Origin: Lysobacter enzymogenes
GTDB lineage: Bacteria; Pseudomonadota; Gammaproteobacteria; Xanthomonadales; Xanthomonadaceae
Direction of reading: 5' to 3'
Assembly: GCF_900106525.1 (NCBI RefSeq)
Contig: NZ_FNOG01000004.1
Coordinates: 351,464 to 415,463, forward strand
DNA: 64,000 nucleotides
In this document: in pieces, positions 33,853 to 42,385 of the stretch
Numbering within the stretch: the stretch's first letter is position 1
Layout: every line of letters starts with the position of its first letter
Made by a program: the position numbers and the translations under genes
Notes under the pieces: generated by a model
Databases searched by the model: none
Told to the model about the DNA's origin: nothing
Seen by the model: only the letters and a program-made list of their open reading frames with translations

Positions 33853-36174
33853 TTACTTGGTTTGCAGGCCGTACATGAAGGTGTTCGGCACGCCGAGCAG
33901 CGGGCCGTCCGGCCCCGGTATCGGCGCATTCCACGGAGTGCCGTTGAGGTAGTTCGGCTGGCCCAGCGAATACAGGCCGGCTCCGACCGACGACAACGCG
34001 TTGAGCGCCTGCTTTTCGGTCGGCGCGGCGCCGTAGTACGTCACGAAACTGCGCGTCGCGCCCGGCGCCAACGATCCCAGACGGAAGTCCATGTGCGAGC
34101 CGAGATCGCCGGGGCCGTTGTCGGTCATCGCACCGGTGGTCGGGTGCGCGGCCAACGGATCGAGCGAAGTGAAGCCGTTGTTGTTCCAGCCCACCAGCAG
34201 CGGCGACGAACCGGCCAGGGTGATGTACTCCGAGAAGGTGTTCGGCGGCACGTCGTAATCGATGCCGCGGGTATAGCGCAGGTCCTTCACCGTGCTGCGC
34301 CCGATGTTCTGGATCGACACCTCGACGCGGTACAGGAACGGCGTCACCGCGGTCGGGATGAAGCGATGCACGATGCGGAAGGTGCTGCCGACGGTGACCG
34401 TCGAGGTGGCCCGGTCGAACGGCGCGGTCGGTTGCACCGTCAGCGGCGCAGCCACGACATTGGCGGTGGTGCCGCAACGCGAGGCGTGCGCGGTGATCGG
34501 CAACGCGGGGTCGGCGTTGGCCACGCCCCAGCCTTCGCACGGCGCGCCGGGCGCGGAGGCTTCGCCGTTGGTCGACATCAACCGCAGGCCGACCAGGCTG
34601 GTGCCGTACAGGCCCATCGAGGGCTTGATCGCCGGACACTCGATGTTGAGGTAGCCGGCGTCGTGCACGCCGAGCATGACGGTGCCGTTGTCGATCACGC
34701 CCGGGCAGCCGTTCGGCGGGTCGCGCTCGCACGCGTACTTCCAGTCGCTGGCCACGATCGGCTCGGTACCGGCCGCGGACCACTTGTCGATGCGCTTGGG
34801 CTCCGGCCGCGTGTCCTTGTACGGCAGGTCCACGCCCATGCCCTGCGGCGTCCAGTCCTGCGCGCAGCGGGTCTTGAGCACCGGATCGCTCTGCACGAAG
34901 TAGACGTCCTGCGGATCGCCGGAGCCGTCGCGGTCGGCGCCGGTGTAGCCGGCGAGCACGAAACGGTCGCCCTTGCGGTCGATCGCGTAGATCGCTTCGC
35001 GCTTCTCGTTGCCGTAGAGACGGGCCAGCGGGCCGGCGGCGTACTGGCGCAGGTCGGCCGGATTGGCGGCGAAACTGAAGCCTTGGGTGCCGTAGATCGT
35101 GCCGGCGACGGCGAGCGCGCCGTCGTTGCCGTCGATGTTGCGGGCCTCGACCACATCGAACGCGGTGAAGCCCTGCTTGTCGGGCGCATACCAGTCGGCC
35201 TGCGCCTTCGGATCGCAGCTGCCGCGACCGAAGCGCGCGAGGTACGGCCGCGGCAGCGCGCCTTCCGCAGGCCCGCGCGCCTCGCCCACCAACACGGTGT
35301 CGCCGCTGTAGCCGCGCGACAGCAAGGCGGTGAGGCCGTAGAAATCCCGGTGCTCGCGCTCGTCGCCCAGGGTGGTGGCGCACACCGGCGCGCCGTTGGC
35401 GTCGGTGCGGAACATCAGCGCCTTGCGCAGATCGCCGCCCGACGCGCCGCCGGCCACGACCAGATCCGTGAACGCGCCGGTCGCGGCGAGGTTTTCGGTG
35501 ACTGCGCGGAACTGCAGCGTCGGCCATTCGCGGCCGTCGTAGCGCTGGTCCCAGATCACGTTGCCGCCCAGATCCAGGCGCACGATACGGCCGAAGGTCC
35601 GGCCTTGGCTGGGCACGATCTCGTCGCCGACGACCACGATGTCGCCTTTCCCCGAGGAGGTCAGCGCGCCGCTCTGGATCAGGTCGTAGCCGGTGGCGAT
35701 GGCATTGCCGTCGGCGTTCTCCAGCAGCGTGGTCCAGACCATGTTGCCGGCGCAGTCCACGTTCATGACGTAGATGCGCGAACTGTCGCCCGCGCGCACC
35801 GTGCCGGTGACGGCGAAGCCGCGCCGTTCGCCCAGCTCGACGATGCCCAGGCCGGAAGAGAACTTGGCGCCGGCGATCGGATACGCGCGCTGCCAGGTGC
35901 CCGGCGCGGCGCCGTCGCTGACGCCGTTGTCGTCCATGCGCGTGATCAGCACCTGGTCGGAACTGCCGTTGCGGCGGGTGGCGACAGTGACCGAGCCGCC
36001 GCCCGGGCACTGGGCGACCGACTTGACGTCCTCGGCGGCGTCGCGCCATTCGGGCTGCCCGTAATACGTTTCGAAATTCTGCGCCTGCGCCAGGGGAGCG
36101 GCGAGCAGCAGACCGGCCGCCAGCGTTGCGGCGCATCGCCGCAGGCCGGGCCGTGTGAGTCCCTTCGTGTCCAT
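33853..36174 (-). CDS. Large exported protein of unknown function
   Basis: A 773-residue protein with a clear Sec signal peptide (about 1-33, ending PLAQAQ). The first part (about 35-400) contains repeated blades of the form DxxGNxIWxxxY and GDIVVVGDE, as in beta-propeller-like secreted proteins; the C-terminal part (about 470-773) is Ig-like beta-rich with several Cys pairs and ends FMYGLQTK. I do not recognise a named family. The start at 36174 is chosen because it gives the signal peptide; an upstream frame adds 27 unlikely residues. It may be surface or extracellular. Confidence 0.7.
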   Translation of the reverse strand: MDTKGLTRPGLRRCAATLAAGLLLAAPLAQAQNFETYYGQPEWRDAAEDVKSVAQCPGGGSVTVATRRNGSSDQVLITRMDDNGVSDGAAPGTWQRAYPIAGAKFSSGLGIVELGERRGFAVTGTVRAGDSSRIYVMNVDCAGNMVWTTLLENADGNAIATGYDLIQSGALTSSGKGDIVVVGDEIVPSQGRTFGRIVRLDLGGNVIWDQRYDGREWPTLQFRAVTENLAATGAFTDLVVAGGASGGDLRKALMFRTDANGAPVCATTLGDEREHRDFYGLTALLSRGYSGDTVLVGEARGPAEGALPRPYLARFGRGSCDPKAQADWYAPDKQGFTAFDVVEARNIDGNDGALAVAGTIYGTQGFSFAANPADLRQYAAGPLARLYGNEKREAIYAIDRKGDRFVLAGYTGADRDGSGDPQDVYFVQSDPVLKTRCAQDWTPQGMGVDLPYKDTRPEPKRIDKWSAAGTEPIVASDWKYACERDPPNGCPGVIDNGTVMLGVHDAGYLNIECPAIKPSMGLYGTSLVGLRLMSTNGEASAPGAPCEGWGVANADPALPITAHASRCGTTANVVAAPLTVQPTAPFDRATSTVTVGSTFRIVHRFIPTAVTPFLYRVEVSIQNIGRSTVKDLRYTRGIDYDVPPNTFSEYITLAGSSPLLVGWNNNGFTSLDPLAAHPTTGAMTDNGPGDLGSHMDFRLGSLAPGATRSFVTYYGAAPTEKQALNALSSVGAGLYSLGQPNYLNGTPWNAPIPGPDGPLLGVPNTFMYGLQTK

Positions 36175-36450
36175 GTCAGCCTCGTTTGCGGAACCAGTCC
36201 GCGCAGTGGCCGGCGCGGCGTAACGCGCCGGCGGAGTGGGCTTGCGTTGAACCACATGCGCGAACCATCGCGCGCATCGACCTTAGCGCGGCGCGCGACG
36301 ACGGCGAAGGACGGGCGTGGGCAGGAAACGGGACGCGGCGGGAAGGTTTCGCAGGCCGCGTGGGCACGCGTTGCGACGGCGTTAGCGGATCGGCGTTAAA
36401 GCGCGCAGTGCGTCACGCGCGGCGCACGGTCGCGCCGGCGGTCGTGTCGG

Positions 36451-36516
36451 CGCGGTCGCGACTCGCGTCGCTCCTACAGGGGCGACCTGTAGGAGCGACG
36501 CGAGTCGCGACCGCGA
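36451..36516. repeat. Inverted pair of variant palindromic repeats
   Basis: Copies at 36451-36480 and 36488-36516 face each other. Both carry the same compensated change (gcgactcgcgtcgctcc and ggagcgacgcgagtcgcg), unlike the copies elsewhere. The gap 36175-36546 contains nothing else I can name. Confidence 0.75.
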
Positions 36517-36546
36517 AGCCGCAAACTCGCGGCGCAACCGGTCGGG

Positions 36547-39500
36547 CTACTTCGCCTCGCCCAACAACTCGACCTCGGCCAGCTCGATCCCGCCCGCGCC
36601 CTCGCCCACCAGCCGCAGCCGGTAACGCGAGAATGCCTGCGGCGCGGCGATGGCGAATGCGCGCGTCTGCCGCCGCCACGGGAAGTTCTGGTCGCGGCGT
36701 TCGTCCAGCGTGGTCCACTGCTGGCCGTCGTTGGAGCCTTGCAGCGCCCAGGCCGCGGCGTCGCCGGGCTTGTCGGACGAGGTCAACGTGTACAGGCGCA
36801 CGGTCGCGGCGGCCTTGAAGTTCCAGCTCAGCAAGGGCATCGGCGCGTTGAGCCGGGCCGAGGTGGTCGCGTCGTCGTCGAACAAGGCCGCGGCCTGCTT
36901 GGCGTTCAAGCCGGCGACCGTGGCGTTGTCGCGCCGGGCCAGATCGCGCAGCGGCAACGGCAGTTCGCCGTCGGCGCTCAGCGATTCGGGCAGCGCCGCG
37001 GCCGCGCTGCCCCAGTTCGACGGGATCGGCCCCATCTTGAATTCCAGCAGCGCGCCTTGCGCGAGGCGCGCATGCGGCAGGGTCAACCGCTCCCACGGCT
37101 CGCCGTCGATCTTCAGCGACTGCACGTAACGATTGCGCGCGCTGACGCCGGGCGCGCGGATCTCGATGCGCTTGCCGCCCTCCAACGCGATGCTCATGCG
37201 CTCGAAGCGCGGCGCGCCGATCACGTACTCGGGCGAGCCCATGCGCAGCGGGTAGAAGCCGGCGGCGCTGAACAACCACCACGCGGACATCTCGCCGTTG
37301 TCTTCGTCGCCCGGATAGCCCTGGCCGATGTCGCTGCCGGCGTACAGGCGATCCATGATGTCGCGCACCTTCTCCTGGATCCGCCACGGCTGCCCGGCCA
37401 TCGCGTACATGTAAGGGATGTGGTGCGAGGGCTGGTTGCTGTGGCCGTACTGGCCCATGCGCACGTCGCGCGCTTCCAGCATTTCGTGGATCACCCCGCC
37501 GTAGCTGCCGGTCTCGAAGGTGCCGGGCGTGGCGAAGAACAGGTCGAGCTTGTTGCCCAGCGCGATCCGTCCGCCGTACAGCGCGGCCAGCCCGGCGCCG
37601 TCCTGCGGCGCGTGGAAGGCCATGTTCCAGGCGTTGGTCTCGGTGTAGTCGCCGCCCCAGCGGGTCGGTTCGAACTCGGTGTCGGTCGAACGCCAGCGGC
37701 CGTCGCGGTGGCGGCCGAGGAAGAAGCCCAGGCGCGGATGGAACAGGTTGACGTAGCCCAGCGCGCGGTTGCGGTAATAGGCCGCATCGTCGGCGTAGGC
37801 ATCGCGATACGGATCGTCGGCGCCGGCCTCGCGCGACAGCGCGGTGGCCAGCGCGCCGATGGCGAAGTCGTTGATGTAGCCGTCCATCGACCACGACAGC
37901 CCCTCGTCGGTGCTGGTGTCGGTGTAGCCGCGGAAGATCGCCCGCTCGATGCCCTTGCGCCCGGTGCCGGCGAGCGGGCTGGCGCTGGACGCGTTGCGGA
38001 TCGCCGACTGATAGAACCCGCGCACATCGAAGTTGCGCACGCCCTTGAGCCAGGCGTCGGCGAAGGCCACGTCCGAACTGGTGCCGACCATCAGGTCGGC
38101 GTAGCCCGGCGACGACCAGCGCGCGATCCAGCCGCCGTCGCGGTATTGCTGGACGAAGCCGTCGATCATCTCGCCGGCGCGGGTCGGGGTCAGCAGCACA
38201 TAGGCCGGCCACGCGGTGCGGTAGGTGTCCCAGAAGCCGTTGTTGACGTAGACCCGGCCGTCGACGATGCGCGCGCCGGTACGTTCGGCGTCGCTTTGCG
38301 CCGGCGCCGGCACGAACGGGCTGGCGTACTGCCAACGCGGCTGCTGCGCGCTGCCGGTGTTCTCGCTGGCGTTGTTGGGATACAGGAACAGGCGGTAGAG
38401 ATTGGAGTACAGCGTGCTGCGCTCGTGCTCGGGCGCGCCTTCGACCTGGACGATGCCCAGTTGCGCGTCCCACGCCGCCTGCGCGCGCTCGCGCACGCTG
38501 TCGAAGTCGTCGTCGGCGGCGATTTCCAGTTCGAGATTGCGCCGCGCCTGCTCCACCGAGATCAGCGAGGTGGCGATGCGCATCGTCACCTGGCGCTCGC
38601 GGCCGAGTTCGAAGCCGTACCAGGCCGAGACCCGGTCGCGCCCGGCCTCGCGCTGCAGGCGCTCGCCTTCGCTCGGCGGCCGGTCGAAGCGCGCATAGAC
38701 ATACAGCCGCCCGGCGCCGGCGGAGAGCTTGCTCTTGTTCTCGGTCCAGCCGCTGAGCGTGCCGGTTTCGCGGTCGAGCGCGATGTCGCCGTGCTCGTCG
38801 CGCTGATCGAACAACAACCGCCCGCGCTCTTCGGGGAAGCTGAAACGCAGCATCGCGGCGTGGTCGGTCGGGGCCATCTCGGCGACCATGCCGTTGTCGA
38901 AGCGCACCCGGTAGTAATCGGCGCGCGCGGTTTCCTGGTCGTGGCCGAAGCTCAGCGCGCGCTTGCCGCGGTCGAACTCGACCGCGCCCTCGCCGGGCGC
39001 CGGAAGGATATGGAACGCCTGGCGGTCGCCCATCCACGGGCTGGGCTCGTGCGACAGCGCCAGCGCCTCCAGCCGCGGCCGGTTGGCCTCGCCGTTGCGC
39101 TCCTGGTACTGGTAGATCCAATGCGAGCCGGCGTTGGTGGTCGGCGTCCAGAAATTGAAGCCGTGCGGCAGCGCCACCGCCGGGAAGTTGTTGCCGCGCG
39201 AATAGCGCGCGTTGGAATTGCTGCCGCGGCGGGTGTCGACGAATTCGCTGGGGTGCTTGGCCGCGAGCTTGTCGAGTTCCTTGTCCTTGCGCCGCGGCGC
39301 CGGCTCGATCCGCACATCGTCGAGATAACCGCCGTAGAGCGCGCCCGCGCCGCCATCGTGGACCAGCACGATCTTGCGCACGCGCTTGCCCGCGGCCACC
39401 TCGCCGATGCGGCTGGCGACCGCGTTCCACTGGTCCGGATACAGCAGCCGCGCCTCGCCCTGGCCGCGCGCGGTCAGGGCGAAACCGTAGCGGTCGACCG

Positions 39501-39966
39501 GCTTGAGCTGCGACAGGCGGCTGCCGTCGTCGAATTCCAGGTCGAGCGCGACGAAGGTCGAGGCGTAGCGCAGATCGTCCAGTTGCCCCGCCTTCGCATC
39601 GAGTTGCCGCGCCGACAGCGGGAACAGGCGATACGACAGCTCGCTGTCCTTGCTCACCGGTACATCGACCTCGAACACCTGCGCGCGTTGCTCGCCGCCG
39701 CCGTTGCCGTCGTAACGCAGCGAATGCAGACCGGTGAAACCGGCGTCGGGCTTGGCGGTCAGCGCCGCGGCAGCGGGCGGGCCGCCGGCCGGGCTCAATC
39801 GCGGCACGGCGCCGGCGAGCAGGGATGCGGCCGGGTCGGACGGCTCGAACGAACTCCAGAACGCCCGGCTTTTGGCCTGCGCCTGCGCGCCTGCGGCCAC
39901 GGCCAATGCCGCGGCCAGCACCGCCAGCCCTGCGCCCGCGCGGCGGCCGCCTCGGTTTACCGACAT
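36547..39966 (-). CDS. Glycoside hydrolase family 92 alpha-mannosidase
   Basis: An 1139-residue exported exo-alpha-mannosidase of the GH92 family, calcium-dependent inverting enzymes that trim alpha-mannosides, typically of fungal or host glycans. Order: signal peptide (about 1-31), N-terminal beta domains with YPDQWNAVA, the GH92 core (about 230-960) with GTSSDVAFADAWLKG near 629, SMDGYINDFAIGAL near 690, TETNAWNMAFHAPQDGAG, GQYGHSNQPSHHIPYMY, and GYPGDEDNGEMSAWW near 885, then a C-terminal F5/8 type C carbohydrate-binding domain (about 1020-1139). The ATG has aagggagc upstream. It is divergent from the pga operon and shares its intergenic region. Confidence 0.93.
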   Translation of the reverse strand: MSVNRGGRRAGAGLAVLAAALAVAAGAQAQAKSRAFWSSFEPSDPAASLLAGAVPRLSPAGGPPAAAALTAKPDAGFTGLHSLRYDGNGGGEQRAQVFEVDVPVSKDSELSYRLFPLSARQLDAKAGQLDDLRYASTFVALDLEFDDGSRLSQLKPVDRYGFALTARGQGEARLLYPDQWNAVASRIGEVAAGKRVRKIVLVHDGGAGALYGGYLDDVRIEPAPRRKDKELDKLAAKHPSEFVDTRRGSNSNARYSRGNNFPAVALPHGFNFWTPTTNAGSHWIYQYQERNGEANRPRLEALALSHEPSPWMGDRQAFHILPAPGEGAVEFDRGKRALSFGHDQETARADYYRVRFDNGMVAEMAPTDHAAMLRFSFPEERGRLLFDQRDEHGDIALDRETGTLSGWTENKSKLSAGAGRLYVYARFDRPPSEGERLQREAGRDRVSAWYGFELGRERQVTMRIATSLISVEQARRNLELEIAADDDFDSVRERAQAAWDAQLGIVQVEGAPEHERSTLYSNLYRLFLYPNNASENTGSAQQPRWQYASPFVPAPAQSDAERTGARIVDGRVYVNNGFWDTYRTAWPAYVLLTPTRAGEMIDGFVQQYRDGGWIARWSSPGYADLMVGTSSDVAFADAWLKGVRNFDVRGFYQSAIRNASSASPLAGTGRKGIERAIFRGYTDTSTDEGLSWSMDGYINDFAIGALATALSREAGADDPYRDAYADDAAYYRNRALGYVNLFHPRLGFFLGRHRDGRWRSTDTEFEPTRWGGDYTETNAWNMAFHAPQDGAGLAALYGGRIALGNKLDLFFATPGTFETGSYGGVIHEMLEARDVRMGQYGHSNQPSHHIPYMYAMAGQPWRIQEKVRDIMDRLYAGSDIGQGYPGDEDNGEMSAWWLFSAAGFYPLRMGSPEYVIGAPRFERMSIALEGGKRIEIRAPGVSARNRYVQSLKIDGEPWERLTLPHARLAQGALLEFKMGPIPSNWGSAAAALPESLSADGELPLPLRDLARRDNATVAGLNAKQAAALFDDDATTSARLNAPMPLLSWNFKAAATVRLYTLTSSDKPGDAAAWALQGSNDGQQWTTLDERRDQNFPWRRQTRAFAIAAPQAFSRYRLRLVGEGAGGIELAEVELLGEAK

Positions 39967-40188
39967 ATCTATTGCTCCCTTGCCCCGATCCGCGGCGCGC
40001 AGTGGGCGCCCCGACGTCTGTCGCGAACGGCGCCGATCGGCGCGTCCTCCTGCCTCGAATCGATTTGAATCGATCTAAAAGAGCAATGTCAAACCGCGGC
40101 GCAGCACATTAGACACCCCCTTCACGGCACAAAAATACAATCAAAACAACGGCTTGAATTATAAGAACTGATCGCCGTTCACACCCTC

Positions 40189-40204
40189 TTGGCACAGCTT
40201 TTGC
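40189..40204 (+). promoter_or_regulatory. Sigma-54 (-24/-12) promoter of the pga operon
   Basis: ttggcacagcttttgc matches the sigma-54 consensus TTGGCAC-N4-TTTGC, with GG at 40191-40192 and GC at 40203-40204 exactly ten bases apart. Transcription would start near 40216. In Xanthomonadaceae sigma-54 serves flagella and exopolysaccharide genes through FleQ-type activators; an activator site was not identified in the 220 bases upstream. Confidence 0.65.
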
Positions 40205-40214
40205 GTCCCTATCG

Positions 40215-40240
40215 CAAAATGTGATGTTTTTCACATTTTG
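40215..40240. promoter_or_regulatory. Perfect Clp/CRP-type palindrome upstream of pgaA
   Basis: caaaatgtga (40215-40224) and tcacattttg (40231-40240) are perfect inverted arms around tgtttt, containing the canonical TGTGA-N6-TCACA core. It sits at about +12 relative to the proposed sigma-54 start and 42 bases before the pgaA ATG, a position typical of repression; being symmetric it could also act on the divergent GH92 gene. The rest of 39967-40282 is AT-richer and gene-free. Confidence 0.75.
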
Positions 40241-40282
40241 ATCGGCCCAGATTTACCCGGGCCCCCACGGAAATCGGTGCCC

Positions 40283-42385
40283 ATGCCCACACAGCGTCCC
40301 CTGGCCCTCGCTGCCGCGCTCGCGGCGGTGATCGCAACCTGCCCTTCAACGTCAGTTTTTGCCGCACCGCGTCATAATGCAGACACCGTCGTGGGCGATC
40401 CCCTGCCCGAGATCGAGCGTCTGCGTGAACAACGGCAATGGCTGCCGGCGTTGGCGCGGATCGAAGCCGCCCAGGCCGCCCGCCCTGGCGACGACCGGCT
40501 CTATCGCCTGCAAGTGCTGACCCTGGCCGATCTCGGCGGCGCCGAGCGCGCCTGGAGCCTGGCCCAGGCCAAGCCGCAGTTGTTCAGCGAGGGCGAACGC
40601 CAGCGCCTGAGCGCCGACCGCTTCGCCCGCCGCGTGCTGTGGGGCGCGGGCTACCCGCAGAGCGAAGCCCAACGCCTGGACGAGATGCGCCAGGCGAGCG
40701 AACTGCTGGCGCAACACCGCGCCGCGCAGACCCCGCAGCAGCAACAGGCCGACCTGCGCTCGCGCTTCGACGAACTGGTGATGCTCAACTACCTGGAGCG
40801 CCACGCCGACGTGGTCGAGCGCTATCGCGCGCTGCAGGCGGAGAAGGTCGAGATCCCGATGTACGCGCTGGCCAAGGTCGGCCAGTCGCTGCTGGCGGCC
40901 AAGCATCCGGAGGAAGCGGCGACCGTGTTGGAAACCGTCGCCCGCCAGTGGCCCGAAGACGAAGACTCGCAACTGCAGCTGGCCTACGCCTATTCCGAAA
41001 GCGAGCGCTTCGGCGACGCCGACCGCCAGCTGGAGAAGATCAAGCAGGCGCAGCCCGCGTTCGTGCGCGTGCCCGGGGCCAAGGAAAGCCATCAGAACCA
41101 GCGCCATTACGACGCCGACAGCCAGCAGGCGATGATCCGCCTGTACGGCGAAGACACCGTCGGCGCGCAACAGCGCCTGGAGACGATGGCCAAGATCGGC
41201 CCGAACAATCCGGGCCTGCAGTCCGACCTGGGCGTGCTCTACCAAAAGCGCGGCTGGACCGACCGCGCGCTGGAACGCTTCCGCATGGCCCAGACGATGG
41301 AGCCGACCAACGTGTCCGCGCGCGTCGGCCAGGTCGGCGGCCTGCTCGAACACAACCGCGTCGATCTGGCCCGGCCGATCCACGACGAACTGCTGCAAAA
41401 CCGCGCGCGCGACGTCCAGGTCGAGCAGATGGGGCGCTCCTGGGACAGCCGGTTGGGCTGGCAATGGCAGGTGTCGACCGCGTTCGGCCGCAGCGATTCG
41501 GACGGCGACCGCGCCGCCACCGCTTCGCCGCTGGGCTCGCGCGATGCGACCCACAAGGTCGAAGTCGCCAGCCCGCTGATCGGCGATCGCTGGCGCCTGA
41601 CCGCGCACGCGCAAGACGCCTGGGCCGATTACGACAACGGCGACGGCGGCAAGGACCGCGTGCACGACCGCCGCACCGGCGTCGGCGCGCTGTACGCCTA
41701 CGATCGTTTGACCCTCGGCTTCGGCGTCGACCGCAGCAACGACCGCTGGCTGCCCAGCGGCGACCGCACCGGTTATTACCTCGACGCCGGCTGGCGTTTC
41801 AGCGACGTGCTGCAAGGCACCGCCTCGTGGTACGCGACCACGCCGGAGGCCTCGCTGCAGGCGCGCCGCGCCGGCCTGCACGCCGACGCGCTGAGCCTGG
41901 GCCTGCGCTGGACACCGAGCGAACGCAGCTCGCTGGCCGCGACCGCGCAGCAACTGCGCTACAGCGACGACAACACCCGCACCGCGTTCGGCCTCAGCGG
42001 CGCGCAGCGCCTGTACACCCGCCCGCACCTGCTGATCGACGGCCTGGCCGACGTGTTCGCCAGCCGCGCCAGCCGCACCGGCCCCGACATTCCCTACTTC
42101 AATCCCAGCCGCGACGGCTCGCTCAACCTCGGCCTGCGCATCGACCACCTGGCCTGGCGCCGTTACGAGCGCCACTTCCGCCAGCGCCTGACCGTGCAGG
42201 CCGGGCCGTATTGGCAGGAGAACTTCGGCAGCCACTGGGTGCCGCAGGTGCGCTACGAACACGAATGGCGCTTCGGCACCGGCCGAGTGCTGAATTACGG
42301 CGTGAACTGGTCGCGCCCGGTCTACGACGGCATCCGCGAAGACCGTCTGGGTTTCGACCTGAGCTTCCGTTGGGGAGAGCAATGA
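40283..42385 (+). CDS. pgaA: Poly-GlcNAc export porin PgaA
   Basis: Outer-membrane exporter of poly-beta-1,6-GlcNAc, 700 residues. A signal peptide (about 1-27, ending SVFA) is followed by TPR repeats (about 40-400, e.g. EEAATVLETVARQWPEDEDSQLQLAYAYSESE) and a C-terminal beta barrel (about 440-700) with alternating strands and a final strand RLGFDLSFRW. The mature N-terminus begins APRHNADTVVGD, which resembles a TonB box. The ATG at 40283 is used because it gives the signal peptide. It overlaps pgaB by ATGA. E. coli PgaA is about 100 residues longer. Confidence 0.9.
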   Translation: MPTQRPLALAAALAAVIATCPSTSVFAAPRHNADTVVGDPLPEIERLREQRQWLPALARIEAAQAARPGDDRLYRLQVLTLADLGGAERAWSLAQAKPQLFSEGERQRLSADRFARRVLWGAGYPQSEAQRLDEMRQASELLAQHRAAQTPQQQQADLRSRFDELVMLNYLERHADVVERYRALQAEKVEIPMYALAKVGQSLLAAKHPEEAATVLETVARQWPEDEDSQLQLAYAYSESERFGDADRQLEKIKQAQPAFVRVPGAKESHQNQRHYDADSQQAMIRLYGEDTVGAQQRLETMAKIGPNNPGLQSDLGVLYQKRGWTDRALERFRMAQTMEPTNVSARVGQVGGLLEHNRVDLARPIHDELLQNRARDVQVEQMGRSWDSRLGWQWQVSTAFGRSDSDGDRAATASPLGSRDATHKVEVASPLIGDRWRLTAHAQDAWADYDNGDGGKDRVHDRRTGVGALYAYDRLTLGFGVDRSNDRWLPSGDRTGYYLDAGWRFSDVLQGTASWYATTPEASLQARRAGLHADALSLGLRWTPSERSSLAATAQQLRYSDDNTRTAFGLSGAQRLYTRPHLLIDGLADVFASRASRTGPDIPYFNPSRDGSLNLGLRIDHLAWRRYERHFRQRLTVQAGPYWQENFGSHWVPQVRYEHEWRFGTGRVLNYGVNWSRPVYDGIREDRLGFDLSFRWGEQ

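Noticed and set aside
40238-40282. Upstream TTG start for pgaA
   Set aside because: It lies inside the Clp palindrome and would place 15 residues before the signal peptide.
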